From assembly GCF_964204645.1 (NCBI RefSeq), contig NC_134028.1:2170001-2234000 (forward strand): a stretch of DNA of 64,000 nt, read 5' to 3'. Positions 1-13,282 of this stretch are shown in pieces; within the stretch, counting starts at the first letter, position 1, and every line of letters starts with the position of its first letter. Below the pieces are notes generated by a model. It was not told the DNA's origin. It did not search any database and saw only the letters and a list, made by a program, of their open reading frames with translations. The translations under genes and the position numbers were made by a program. This stretch comes from Tubulanus polymorphus. Taxonomy: Eukaryota; Nemertea; Palaeonemertea; Tubulaniformes; Tubulanidae.

Positions 1-195
1 TAGACTATGAGAAATGCGTTCGCTTCTTGTTTAGTTCGTGATGAATAATGTGACATCAGAAAAGACCGATATCCAACAATTTCTTCCCATGTCATGAAAT
101 TAATTGTATCTGATTCATTACTAATAAAACATAATTACGCAAACAATGCAGAGTGTCTAAAATTCGTCCATGGTGCATTATATAGAGTTTACCCC
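1..195 (+). other. 3' UTR fragment of an upstream paralogue of the kringle/VWD gene family
   Basis: These bases align almost gaplessly with 19218-19409, the last non-coding exon downstream of gene B's stop codon. The window begins exactly at the TAG that corresponds to the acceptor of a 3' UTR intron in gene B. An AATAAA is present at 123-128, in the same place as the one at 19340-19345. The simplest reading is that a third member of the tandem array ends here and that its coding part lies outside the window. The short ORF at 94-276 is not supported as coding. Confidence 0.75.
123..128 (+). other. Poly(A) signal AATAAA of the upstream paralogue
   Basis: AATAAA sits in the context CTAATAAAACAT. 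The same context recurs after gene B (19340-19345) and after gene A (11569-11574), which supports a conserved cleavage and polyadenylation signal in the array. Confidence 0.6.
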
Positions 196-2366
196 CAATT
201 CATCGATAACGATTCATCCCTTCTCCGGAATTCGTGTTACTCGGAAGAATGTATTTATTTGTTCTGCAAGATCTGAGACACAATAAGAAAATTAGTAGTC
301 CTATATATGGAACCAGACCTAGAGGTAAACGCGGTACTAAGCTATAAGACAACTGCTTTTCATCACGGAACTGGTAGATGAACAGACTCCGATAAAGCAC
401 ATGGCTGTTTAATGCGGAATTGACAGCGAGCTAGTTGCAGAGACGATGGAATGCAAAATGATACGGATTCTACGCTGAGTTGCGGGTAAATTCTACACAA
501 AAACCGCAATAACAAAATTCTTAAACTTAACATAGTATCTGAATACGATAGCCGGAAAAGTTGGAGTCCCAGCAGTATTGTGGCTCAAGCCGACTTGCAA
601 TCATGTACAAATACGTGCTTCCCGATATATCAACGTTCTGTTATTGTGATTTGTTACTCGAGCCTCACCTCGACGTCTTTGGGTTAGGGGTAGAGCCTTC
701 GTACGTTCCTCCGTCCGTTCGGTCGTGCGTCTGTCACCTTTTTTTCCCACTAATTGCTATTAGTCCTACAGTTTTAATCAAATCAATTCCTAGTATGGTA
801 TGAATATTCTATGGACCGATACCTACAAAGAACACAGCCGATTTTGGATTATGACCACGAGGGGGAGCCCCTCTTCAAATCACACAGCGGAGCTATATTA
901 GCCGATATTAGCAATCGTAGCAATACTTTTCTAACATCGTTCCACAACAAAAATTAGACATTTTACAAGTCTTTTGCGGATGTCATACGTTTTTTTGCTA
1001 CAGTAGGCAGTACAGTATTGCGTTCCTGTATAGTCGGCATACAGACGGACAGCATACTGTTATACATACGATTAGCGATAGTTACTTCTAATTTCATTTG
1101 TTTCGAGAAAAATGAGAAATAGATCCGTTGATAAGAGTTGATGAATAGATTTAATATTTGAATATTTTTGAAATTGATATCAATAGTGGATATTCGTGTA
1201 TTGATTTATTGCTTCACTGAGGTGGTACTTGTCTTTTATCACTCGAAAATCTTCCGCTTGCCACACGTCACCAGCTCGAATCAATACGTTTATTGAATAC
1301 TATAGACATTTTCAACAAGCCCGATATTAAATTATATCCTCGTTTATAGCGGGATCGATAGATTTCACCGAAATGTTCGAGTATGTCCAACATGTATCGT
1401 ACGTTAAGTCGTGAAACGTGACGGTTACTGCTGAAAGTGAAAACTTTCAGAACTCATATACAACATTTCTTCTTATTCTTATTCAATTTTGATCTTAATC
1501 AAATTTATATATTTAATTCACTTTGTCTCATTCCAGTATTACGTGGTTTTTTTATTCAATTGATGAATCTTTTTGGGACATCGTTGAATGTGACTTTTCG
1601 TCATGAATTGAGGCAAACTATTAGTAAAAAATCACAAATCATGTAAATTATGTTATATAAATGTTTGACATAAGATAATAAAAAGTGCAATTCTTTATCT
1701 TATATCAACGGCATTCTGTTGATAGATTCGATGAAGTCCGGTCAATAAGATTTGCGTCGTACAATTACAGAAAACGATGCATTATTCTATGTATTACTAG
1801 AATGGAAATTAATCATGTTTCATATAATTCATCGAATATACTGATGTTACCGAAGTAGAAATGGTCGACAAGAGAGTGAAAACCTAAAGAATATCAGTAA
1901 CAAGTTACATTTCAACTTCTAACCACATTTTCTGGAATATGTGGCTGAAGGCCTATAAGTGTGAAAAATAAACTGGTTTCGGGAAATTCAAACTCCAAGA
2001 ACACGTGTCACAAAACATATGGAATACCAATTTATTTCATTTCGGAACTATTGTGATACCCCGAAGACTCTCCACAATTTGATATAACATGTGTATGATT
2101 AATCTGAATGGAATATATAGTAGCTTCGAAATTGGTAAAACTCATTATATTCTTTCACACGCGAGAATATTTTGAAAGTGACGGTAATTTTCATTATAAA
2201 AGAATTATCATATCTCCTAGTACTATTCATTCATTTTTGAAAATTTGCAGATTTCATGCTGGAAAGGTAGGGCGTGCAATATTCATTCCTGATTAAATGT
2301 ATCTTTTTCTTTATTTAGTCCTATCACTCAGCTATATATAGACTAGTGGTTTGTTTTTATTTACAG
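196..2366. other. Intergenic region / 5' flank of gene A, no coding gene seen
   Basis: This AT-rich stretch has no ORF with recognisable protein content. The base just before the gene A start codon is the end of a TTTATTTACAG, which looks like a splice acceptor, and gene B has a TTTACAG three bases before its ATG. A non-coding first exon may therefore lie in this stretch, but I cannot place it or a promoter with confidence. Confidence 0.4.
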
Positions 2367-5300
2367 ATGTCGAAATTCCTCTATTCCATCGTTTTTGCCT
2401 TTTGTTGCGTTCACCTGATTTCATCACAAAACCCAACAAGTAACGTATCTATCTACAGGGAGATGGGGAAGGAGAGTTAGGGTGGCAAGATAGAAAGACA
2501 TCTTATCAGATTTACATATATAGTAGTTTTCCTTCATGAAATAACAATGAAATTACTTTTATCAGCATGTAAGGACAGTCAAGAAGGCACAGAATACAAG
2601 GGCACACTGAGTACGACCTTCTCTGGGAGAACGTGTAACTTTTGGTCAAACCATCAGGACAGTTCCTATACATTCCCGGCGGGTGAAACTGCGACGAGTG
2701 CTAAAAACTACTGTCGTAATCCCGGAGCAGTTCGGGATACTAGGAATATAGATGGTCGTTACCTCTCACCTATGCGAGCAGGACCTTGGTGTTATACAAC
2801 TGATGCATATGTGTGGGATTACTGTGACGTGCCGGTATGCGGTGAACCTCCTCGAGATCCTGGTCAGTGAATTTGAATTTGATCACATACATACCCGGTA
2901 TTTTGGGGCAAACAATTGCACTAAATGGTACGATAATATATTTCGCAGGAGTTGACTGCTTTAAAGTTACGAAATCTACTATGAAGAAATACTATTATTC
3001 TTACAATGGTTCACGTAGTATCAGTAGACTTGACAATCAGTGTGTCTATGCCCCTAGAGTAGAAGGCTTTTTTCTTTCTGTCAGGTAAGGGAGCATCTCA
3101 ACATTTCAATAGTTGCGTCAATTAGAATAACTGTCTAATTGGTTTTAACCCCCCATTTGATTAGACACATGCCAAAGTTGGAACTATTGATTTTCTAATG
3201 AGAGACCTTAGACAAAGATAAGACATCTCACGAGGGTATTTCGATCACAATTTTTAATTGAAAAAATGAAATAGCAAAATTACAAGTGAAAAACCTATTA
3301 AACTCTAATAGACTTTATAAACAAAATAAAATGTATCGAAAATACCAACAGCAACTAAAAGAGAGACGGTTAAATCTACTGCTTGTAATATATATATTTG
3401 AAACTGCAATTCAATTCAATGTTATCTTTATTGCGACGCAATAAATCGATAGTTCGGCAGCAGTGATGAATCCGCGGGAGGCCTTAACCTCTCCCCCACC
3501 CTCTTCCGCGAGTTATTCTACTTGAAGTAACTATCGAAATTTTGAGATGCTCCCTAACTTTATCAATAGGTTGAATTCAATTTGATAATTTATTTCGGAT
3601 CCTGTATTGACAAATCTTATGTCTTTTAGGGATTTCATAGCAAAATATATCGAACGGAGTGACGCATGCTATGTTCATAAAGGCGCCACTAACAGACAGA
3701 TGGCATGCTACGTGTATCTCGGAGATAACGCAGATAAACCATTCAAACTTGAAGGATGCAAACCCCCTGTTAATTGTGGTGAGTTTGAATTCGTTCATCT
3801 TAGAAGAAATGTAGAAAAGTCGACTTACAACAAATATCTATATAATATATATGTTTAATCAAATATTTCAAGTTTGTCGCGTATTCAAAATGGTTGATCC
3901 AATCGTGGTGTGTGTTGTCATGGTTATAAGTAGAAAATTATCGTCTTCATTCTTAACATGCCTCGATGTTGGTTATTTTTCAGGCCTATACGTAGCACCA
4001 GCAACCCTTCCACCAGCACGTAAGATTCACTGATTTAACTATCAATATTCATGCAGATTTCACTATCACTATCAGCCAATATTTCACAAATTAAACTCGA
4101 TATTTCGACATTCAAATTGGGTTTAAACAGAGAAAAATACTTAGTTTAAGAGCTGCATTTCATTAACAGCATGCATTTCTGTTTCTTTCGTCAAAATTAG
4201 CCTGCCAACCCGCATGTTCCAGTCAACATGAATGCATCAATAACATTTGCCAGTGCAAGACAGGATTAGTAACCAGTGGAACGACGTGTTCATGTCCCTC
4301 GGTAAATCTTTACTGGGACACAACTACGTTAACTTGCCAGCGTAAGTGCGATTCAAAATTGCCATCTAAATCTCTTCCGAGAAAAATGATTAAGTTCAAC
4401 ATGATTTTTTATTGATGCAATGAACGTAAAAATGTTGAGAATATTTTGAATATAGCTGCGTGTCGAGGTCGTTGCAAACAAACGGAGATATGCGTTAATG
4501 GAGATACTTGTGAGTGTGTAACTGGATTCAATAGATCTCCAAGCGGAATCTGTGAACGTGAGTTCATACGAAGATACTTTTTCATATTCAACTGCATCGA
4601 AATGTGACCAAAACCTCTTAAATAACGCAATAAAATTCTTGTTGTTTTTCATTTTACAGCTCCTCCAAAAACATGTCAGAAAATATGTAAAGCGTATGGC
4701 GATCCACATTTCCTATCATTTGATGGTTTGAGTTTCAGTTTTCATGGCTCTTGCACATATATACTAGCAGAATACAATGAACCAGGATCGACCTGTCGGT
4801 TCAGAATCTCATTGAGAAGTGTTAGAGTTACACAGAGTGTTCCTGTTACCTTTTCAACCGTTCTCATGTTTGAATCGCTTACACCAGGACAAACATTTTC
4901 GACTCGATTTAACCGAGTCTCCAAAGAGCTTACGGTGAGCAATCTATCCGTTAAGATCATTATTATGAATGATCATAAGATAGTATTGAATTTATACTTG
5001 TTCGACAATAAGTTCTACTTGTAACCGTTTACCGTTATCTATTACTGTACATTTATATGTATGTTCTTGTTATTGGGTCCTTCGTATATATGCGATGATA
5101 TTAATACGCACAGATTTCCTTTCGTTCGATTTCAGATAAATAACGTTTTGTCCTCAAGTCCATATGTTGGATTACCCGGCGATTACCAGGTTGGTTACGA
5201 ATCGGGCGTGTTCTTTGTGAGAAGCGCTCAATGCAGTATTGATGTCACGTTTCAAACATATACAGTGACCATACAGCTCGGAAAAACAACTACCAATACC

Positions 5301-8300
5301 TACGCAGGTATATTTCCACAATTAGCAACGAGTGCTTTTTCATACTATAAAGTAATATATCAAGATAACTCAAAACCTACTTAGAAGAAATGCTGAGTCG
5401 TGAAATGTTAAAGATTCTCCATGAGTTGATTTTCCATAATGAAGTTGATTTTCTGAAAACAACAGGTAATCTGATTGGTCTATGCGGTAACTGTGACGGA
5501 GATAAAACTAACGACCTCGATAATTGTTCGCAAGGCACGAGGAGGATCGGTTCTATAGGAAGAACGACATTACGGGATTCCTGTTTAGCGAGCGATGCAG
5601 AATTAGCATATAGGCCCAGGTATTGTGAAATATACATATGCAAAAACGCAATTGTAAGGTGCACATGCATAATCATTTGCTGTAATGCTGCCTTCATGTT
5701 TACTTTAGTTGCGTCAAATCGCCACCTCCAGTTACCTGCGAAACAAGTGTCCTCGATGCATTCGGATCGGACGAACAAAAATGTGGTTTACTAATGTAAG
5801 TTTTTCAAATCAGACGTAATTTGTATATTCACTGCACATATTCTGAAATTGTTATACAATGATTTTATTGTAGGCCCACAACAACAGGCCCATTTGCCGA
5901 GTGCTTAGCTAGTGGCGTGGTGGACGTTGCGCCATTTTTCGAATCATGTAAAAAGGACGCGTGTTACACACAAGCAGATATAAACGAACAACAAGAAATA
6001 ATTTGCGCGAGTCTTAGCACATTTGAGGTGAAATGTAGAGAAGCTGGGTTTACAACTGATGTTTGGAGATCAGCAACTTTCTGTCGTTAGTATCCATCAT
6101 GAATGTACATGTATTATGATTAATGTAAAAATGCATGATGTTTTGTCCTTCAACTAACATGATATATAGATAATCTATTTCCCTACAACCAACTTAAATT
6201 CTTTTTCAATATTTGTTATTTCTGTTACAGCACCGCCTGTATGCCCACAAAATTCACATTACAACCACAGTGCTGTTACCCCTCGACCAACATGCACACA
6301 ACCGTTCCAATACCATGCAGCAAACGCCGTCAAACTACCATTGTGTATTTGCGACGATGGGTACATGCTTTCTGGACAAATATGCGTTCTCAAATCAAAA
6401 TGCGGTACAAATTCGTTTCGATTTTACATTTCATGGTTTATCGCTTTGTTTATAACTATTTGCAGCATTATTTACTATCACTCTTTGATCACCAGATGTA
6501 TGTGTTCAGTCTCAGTGTAAAAATGGTGGAATTTGTGAACCACAGGACAGTGGTTACAGATGTATCTGTCTAAAAGACTTTACAGGAGATTACTGTGAAA
6601 ACGGTAAGGTTATCAGTCAGATTCTATCGGTCGCAATAGTTTTACATATTGCACACTTATGTTTTTTCATTTCAACTTCATTCTCTAGTTCGAGACCAAA
6701 ACATTGTATCATTGAACTTATATCATCCAATATTTTCTTAATATTTTGATGGGCAGCCTTTTCAAGACATACTAGTGTATTTTCGAATTGATGACAAAAT
6801 AACAAAGAAAAGTCTAACCATGATACGTTTTTCACAGGTCCTGGTAATTTGTGTGATCCAAATCCATGCAATGGTGGGGTGTGCCAGATTGATCCATATG
6901 GTGAAGTAGTTTGCCTATGTCCAGAGTCCCTTACTGGAGATAGATGTACAATGCCAGTACCTGTTGGTAAGTATTGAAATACACGTTTAGAATAACTAAG
7001 AAAGAAAGTCATTATACCTGTTCCATTCTATTTCTAGATCCCTGTTCGTCAAACCCATGTGAAAATGGTCTGTGTCAAATTCTGATGGTAAATGGCGTTC
7101 CGAATAATTACACTTGCAGCTGTGATCCGGATTATACCGGTAACCACTGTCAATGTGGCCCTAATACACCGTACGACATCAGCACCAATGCGTGCAGTAA
7201 GCAACCTTTATATCATTCCAGCTTATCAGAGGTGCTTCAGTGCAAGATAATACGAAACAAAAATGTTAAGAAGAGAAGAATAAATAATCAAATTTGCGTA
7301 ACTTACACATTTTAGACTTATGTTTTCCAAACCCATGTGGTACCAATGGACAATGCGTTCAATCTGGAGCAGGTTACACTTGTAACTGTAATGCTGGTTT
7401 TACCGGTAATCGATGTCAATGCAGCCCCAGTGAAACTTACGTTGCGAACAATGACACATGTGTCAGTAAGTATACCGGTATCTAATCAAATTATAGAAAC
7501 TTCCCATCCAAACATATTTTCCTATGCACAAGGGATTGCGTGTCATTGCGAAACAGATTGCGGTTGATTTTCATTTGGAAGATTCATCATAAATGCCTGA
7601 CACCGTTTATTTTACCTTTTAGGTGATCCATATATTCTCATTATTTGATTGATGTAATCCAATTTCAGTTACTGGATGCCAACCCGCATGCTCGGATCGT
7701 CAAAGCTGCATCAATAACATTTGTCAGTGCAAAACAGGATTAGTAACCAGTGGAACGACGTGTTCATGTCCCTCGGTAAACCTTTACTGGGACACAACTA
7801 CGTTAACTTGCCAGCGTAAGTGCAACAAACTCATAATGTCCATCTGCTTGAAACTTTACCATATTCACCGCAAACAATATCTATTGGTTGAATATCAGAA
7901 TAATTTCATATTGCTTCAATTATATCTACACATATAAAGCTGCGTGTCAAGGTCGTTGCAAAGATAGGGAGATATGCGTCAATGGAGATACTTGTGAGTG
8001 TGTAACTGGATTCAATAGATCTCCAAGCGGAATCTGTGAACGTGAGTTCATTCGAAGATACCGATTCAAATTCAACTGCATCGAAATGTCACATAAACCT
8101 CTTAAATAACGCGATAAGATTCTTGTTGTTTTTCATTTAACAGCTCCTACAACAACATGTCAGAAAATATGTAAAGCGTATGGCGATCCACATTTCCTAT
8201 CATTCGATGGGTTGAGTTACAATTTTCATGGCCTTTGCACATATACACTAGCAGAATACAATGAACCAGCATCAACCTGTCGGTTCAGAATCTCATTGAG

Positions 8301-11256
8301 AAGTGTTAGATTGAGACCGAGTGTTCCTGTTACCTTTTCAACCGTTCTCATGTTTGAATCGCTTACACCAGGACAAACATTTTCGACACGATTTAACCGA
8401 GTCTCCAAAGAGCTTACGGTGAGCGTTAAAATCATAACTATTCACGAACACAAGATAGTATTAGATTTATACTGTTTCAACAATCATTTCTACTTGTAAC
8501 CGTTCACTGTTCTTGTTTAAAAAATGTATCTAAGTCCTTGGCATATCGATATTCACGTATGGGATGATATTAATACGAACAGGGTTTTTTTTCATTTGAT
8601 TTCAGATAAATAACGTTTTGTCCTCAAGTCCATATGTTGGATTACCCGGTGATTACCAGGTTGGTTACGAATTGGGAAGGTTTTTTGTGAGAAGCGATCA
8701 ATGCAGTATTGATGTCACATTTGAAGAATATACGGTGACCATAAAGCTCGGAAAAACAACTACCAATACCTACGCAGGTATAATTCCACAATTAGCTACA
8801 ATGGCCTTACAAACTATAAAGTAATATATCCAGATAACATTAAAAATGATTTAAAAGAAATGAGAAAAAAGTCTCCATGAGATGATGAAATCTATCATTT
8901 GAAAACATCAGGCAATCTGATTGGTCTATGCGGCAACTGTAACGGAGATAAAACCGATGATCTCGATAACTGCACGAATGGCACGAGTAGAATCGATGCT
9001 GTAGGAAGACCGACAGTACAGGAAACATTACATCACTGTTTAGTGAACGATACAGAATTATCATACAGACCCAGGTATAATGAAAGATAAGTATACTAAA
9101 ATTCAGTTGTCATTTGCATGTTGAATGTTTTTCTTTAATCCTACCTTAATATGTATTTCAGTTGCGACAAACCGCCACCTTCAGTTACTTGCGAAACAAG
9201 TGTCCTCGATGCATTCGGATCGGACGAACAAAAATGTGGTTTGCTGACGTAAGTTTTAAAAATCAGACGTAATTTGTATACTGCACACATCTTAAAATGG
9301 TTTTACAATAATCTTATTCTAGGTCCACACCAGGCCCATTCACCGAGTGCATAGCTAGTGGCGTGGTGGACGTTACGCCTTTTTTTGAATCATGTATAGC
9401 CGACGCGTGTTACACACAAGCAGATATAAACGAACAACAAGAAATAATTTGCGCGAGTCTAAGCACATTTGAGGTGAAATGTAGAGAAGCTGGGTTTACA
9501 ACTGATGTTTGGAGATCAGCAACTTTCTGTCGTTAGTATCCAACATAAATGTACATGTGTTATGATTAATTTAAAAATACATGCGTTAAGATTGTTCGTC
9601 CTTCTACAACTAACATGATAGATAGATAATCTTATTTCTCTAGGACCAACTTTTTCAATATTTGTTATTTCTGTTACAGCACCGCCTGTATGCCCACAAA
9701 ATTCACATTACAACCACAGTGCTGTTACCCCTCGACCAACATGCACACAACCGTTCCAATACCATGCAGCAAACGCCGTCAAATTACCATTGTGTATTTG
9801 CGACGATGGGTACATGCTTTCTGGACAAATATGTGTTCTCAAATCAAAATGCGGTATAAATTCGTTTCGATTTTACATTTCATGGTTTATCGATTTGTTA
9901 ATTACTATTTGCAGCATTATTTACTATCACTCTTTGATCACCAGATGTATGTGTTCAGTCTCAGTGTAAAAATGGTGGAATTTGTGAACCACAGGACAGT
10001 GGTTACAGATGTATCTGTCTAAAAGACTTTACAGGAGATTACTGTGAAAACGGTAAGGTTATCAGTCTGATTGTATCAGTCGCAATAGTTTTACATATTA
10101 CACACTTATGTTTTTTCATTTCAACTTCATTCTCTAGTTCGAGACCAAAACATTGTATCATTGAACTTATATCATCCAATATTTTCTTAATATTTTGATG
10201 GGCAGCCTTTTCAAGACATACTAGTGTATTTTCGAATTGATGACAAAATAACAAAGGAAAGTCTAACCATGATACATTTTTCACAGGTCCTGGTAATTTA
10301 TGTGATCCTAACCCATGCAATGGTGGGGTGTGCCAGATTGATCCATATGGTGAAGTAGTTTGCCTATGTCCAGAGTCCCTTACTGGAGATAGATGTACAA
10401 TGCCAGTACCTGTTGGTAAGTATTGAAATACACTTTTTGAATAACTAAGAAAGTCATTATACCTGTTCCATTCTATTTTCTAGATCCCTGTTCGTCAAAC
10501 CCATGTAAAAATGGTCTGTGTCAAATCCTGCTGGTAAATGGCGTTCCGAATAATTACACTTGCAGCTGCGATCCGGATTATACCGGTAATCAATGTCAAT
10601 GTGGCCCTAATGAAAATTACGACGCAAACACTCAAGCATGCAAATTAGGCGAGTCATATTCTGACAGACAAATACGCATATTGTAATACATAAGCGAAAT
10701 TAGAAATATTCTCCTGACCTCATTAATTTCTTACAGTTTGTAATGGCTGCACAGATCGTCAAGTGCTCGATGCTAGTGGAATCTGTCAATGTGTATCAGG
10801 AACAACATGGAACGGATCGCAGTGCGCGTGTGATTCCAATCGCCTCTGGGACACCGTAACGAAACAGTGCATTGGTAAAATATTCTTATCTTCTGACATT
10901 GTTCAGACTTTTATTTGCACAGATTCAAAGGTTAAATAATATGAAAAGAAATAGACTTTGTTAACATATATACTTAACTCATAATTTATTTGACATTTTA
11001 GGAATTGGGTCTTTGACAGGTAATTTCTTTCTTTTTCTAAATACAGTACTCAATTTCACTCACGTCAAGACCTATGACGGATCGTGTTGTATCTGATATC
11101 ATTCAGAAATCATCTAAATTATTTATATATTCATTGATTCTAGGAACGTGTGGAATGCATGGTAATAATCCATGCTCCCCGGGTGAATGCGTTCCCGATG
11201 GGGGGAAATATTACTGCGTTTGTCCCAATGGGCACACTGTTACTGGATGTCAGTAA
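2367..11256 (+). CDS. Secreted kringle - VWD/C8/TIL/EGF modular protein, two VWD units (gene A)
   Basis: Exons: 2367-2439, 2566-2862, 2949-3084, 3630-3778, 3984-4019, 4201-4341, 4456-4557, 4660-4934, 5136-5307, 5466-5619, 5709-5795, 5874-6085, 6231-6404, 6496-6603, 6838-6966, 7038-7196, 7316-7465, 7669-7815, 7940-8041, 8144-8418, 8606-8777, 8912-9074, 9162-9248, 9323-9531, 9680-9853, 9945-10052, 10287-10415, 10484-10648, 10737-10874, 11002-11019, 11144-11256. The total is 4554 nt (1517 aa). Order: signal peptide (1-20, ending LISSQ); kringle (26-117, with GPWCYTTD and YCDVPVC); divergent six-Cys kringle (125-218); Pro/Ala linker; two EGF-like (231-311); VWD (about 315-511, with YGDPHFLSFDG and GLCGNCDGD); C8 (to 611); TIL (612-669); four EGF (to 851); then a second EGF2-VWD-C8-TIL-EGF3 unit (852-1428) and Cys-rich tail modules. 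Most junctions are phase 1. Intron 28 has a GC donor. Likely extracellular; a structural, mucus or adhesive role is inferred only from the domains. Confidence 0.85.
4201..7465 (+). repeat. Gene A internal duplication, unit 1 (exons 6-17)
   Basis: This block (EGF-EGF-VWD-C8-TIL-EGF4) is repeated at 7669-10648. Exon sizes match one for one: 275, 172, 87, 174, 108 and 129 nt recur identically. The block starts and ends in phase 1, so it can be duplicated without a frameshift. The intron at 6604-6837 and its counterpart 10053-10286 have equal length (234 bp) and differ at only a few positions. Confidence 0.9.
7669..10648 (+). repeat. Gene A internal duplication, unit 2 (exons 18-28)
   Basis: This is the second copy of the 4201-7465 block. 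It has one fewer EGF exon. Its last exon (10484-10648) begins like exon 16 but ends with a YDAN...AC tail like the final EGF exon of gene B (18372-18527), which points to recombination between EGF exons. The C8 exon lacks one codon relative to unit 1 (209 versus 212 nt). Confidence 0.85.
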
Positions 11257-11568
11257 GACTCCAACTATCATCGATATGTCTACAAGGTGAGTCTGCTACT
11301 TTATGTGATTATAGATGACAAACACTTGCATGCAACTTGTTTTGTTTTAAAGATTAATTTCCGAAAGAAAACTTTATTGCATCGAAGTTAATTTAAACGT
11401 TGTGCGAAATATACGTGGTATATTGTTTTCATCCTAGTGCTAAGACTGGAGAAGCGTCCTCGTATGTTTTGTTGGTGATAATGATTTGCGACCGACTGAA
11501 GAGACTAAAATCAGGAATTGTGTCCGTGTTCGAAATGTGTTGATATTTACAATGTAATTGTTATGACT

Positions 11569-11574
11569 AATAAA
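11569..11574 (+). other. Poly(A) signal AATAAA of gene A
   Basis: AATAAA in the context CTAATAAAACAT, about 310 bases after the stop codon. The context is shared with 123-128 and 19340-19345. Confidence 0.5.
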
Positions 11575-13282
11575 ACATTAACCGCTCACCCATAATAAAG
11601 TAGTTTGTGTCGATTGTGGGAAAAATTAGAACATATTGTTAATCACAGCTTGTTAATTGGATTATGTTATTGCAGAATTATAAACACATGAACTCCAACT
11701 TCTCCAAACATCAGCTGCACGTTTGAAAGGACTCACAAATTCGATCATATCATTTCCAGTTTTTTGGACTTTCACAGGTTAACCGTTTCTGCAAGAATCC
11801 AGATTCTCAATAAAATACTGCATGTAATTAAGTATTTTACTATCTTTCTGAGTGAAACATGTATAACTTAATAGGCAAACCAGTGATAGAAGAAAAGTCT
11901 TAGATAAGGACTTGAATGTACGAATAGATAAAATAGAATTCATTTACAATAAACGACTACTCGAACATGCAATATCAATTGTATTCTACTTGAATGAATT
12001 CAATCATCACATCTCGTCAATTTTCCTTTCAACAAGTTACAATTGTATTAAACTTTCTCTCTTCGTCGAAGGTTCATTGAGTGTTCAATAAAAATGAAAC
12101 AAGAATCAATACGTACTCATGGAATACAACGGATTCTACTTGATACAATTTCGAGGTCGCGTACACACATTTCGAATATCAAGATAGTGTTATGAAATGA
12201 TGTATATTTGATTATGGGGGCAACATAATGATGTGTTTGTTTATTATATTATTACTATGTATTCATAATAAATATCTGTCTGACAGTTCACAGTTTCTAC
12301 ATCTGTCCTGGTATGTCTGATACCAAGGGTAAAAATATAGGGGTGAGTTTAGTTTAAAACAAGATTTGTTTTGAAAGTCATCGGTGACGAAGTTAGGCTC
12401 GACAGTCGGGCTCGGAGCTCCTTCAACTTCGAGAAATCTATGGGCCGAATAATGAGTCGGTGCTCGACGAATCGGATCAATAAATACAGATCGTCAATCA
12501 ATCATGGAGGCACTATTTACTATATTCTGGATATTTGGGTGAAGTTATCGGAACGACGGATCGGACGTATAAGAGAGCGAAGCCGACCTACCTGCTCTTC
12601 TCTTTCAATTGCTCTATTTCAATTACTTTCAATTGAGCATCATATCTAAAAAAATGAATTACGAAAGAAACGTAAAGGGGAGCTATGCACTAAATGTGCT
12701 TAAGGCTGAGTAATTAGTAGGCTACTCGATTAGCTATATATAGCGATATTAATACGAAGATTTATTATATGATATTACATCCTATCACCGACACTACTAT
12801 AACGTAAGGACATTCAAAACCAGCCCAGTAATCGTTTTGCATTCAACAAAACGGAGGATTGGATTAACCCCTTCATTAATTGTTAAAACAACAGCAAAAA
12901 CCTTCATTTACACAACTATCCAGCCAAAGAGGAGTGAGAATTCTACTTGAACGATTTGGCTCTTTGAAGGTAATTTCGCAATCGATGGCTCTTCATGCGT
13001 TTATAATAGAAGTAATAATATAGAATTGATAATATCATATTAATGGTGAAATTGAAATTTCAAAACTCTCCAGACATAATATTATTATTAATATGACAGG
13101 TGTTAAACTAAAACCACATTGAATATTATATATAAACAGGCTTTGAGAAGTGTAAAATCGTTTCATTTAACGTAAATGAATTTGAAAAGTAAGTTCAAAC
13201 AATCATCATTTCTCACGTTCGATTTAATCATTCGTATTGGAAATGATAACGGCGGTAGTATTAAATTTTCACTCTAACCTTC

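Noticed and set aside
6213-6573. Plus-strand ORFs starting MLFLLQHRLYAHK and MPTKFTLQPQ, repeated near 9.7 and 17.0 kb
   Set aside because: They are out-of-frame readings of the TIL exon and adjoining intron. The true frame gives a Cys-rich TIL domain in all three copies.
6617-7012. Minus-strand ORF over gene A exon 15, with similar shadows at 10.0 and 17.5 kb
   Set aside because: It is antisense to an EGF exon and its introns and persists only because the three copies are near-identical.
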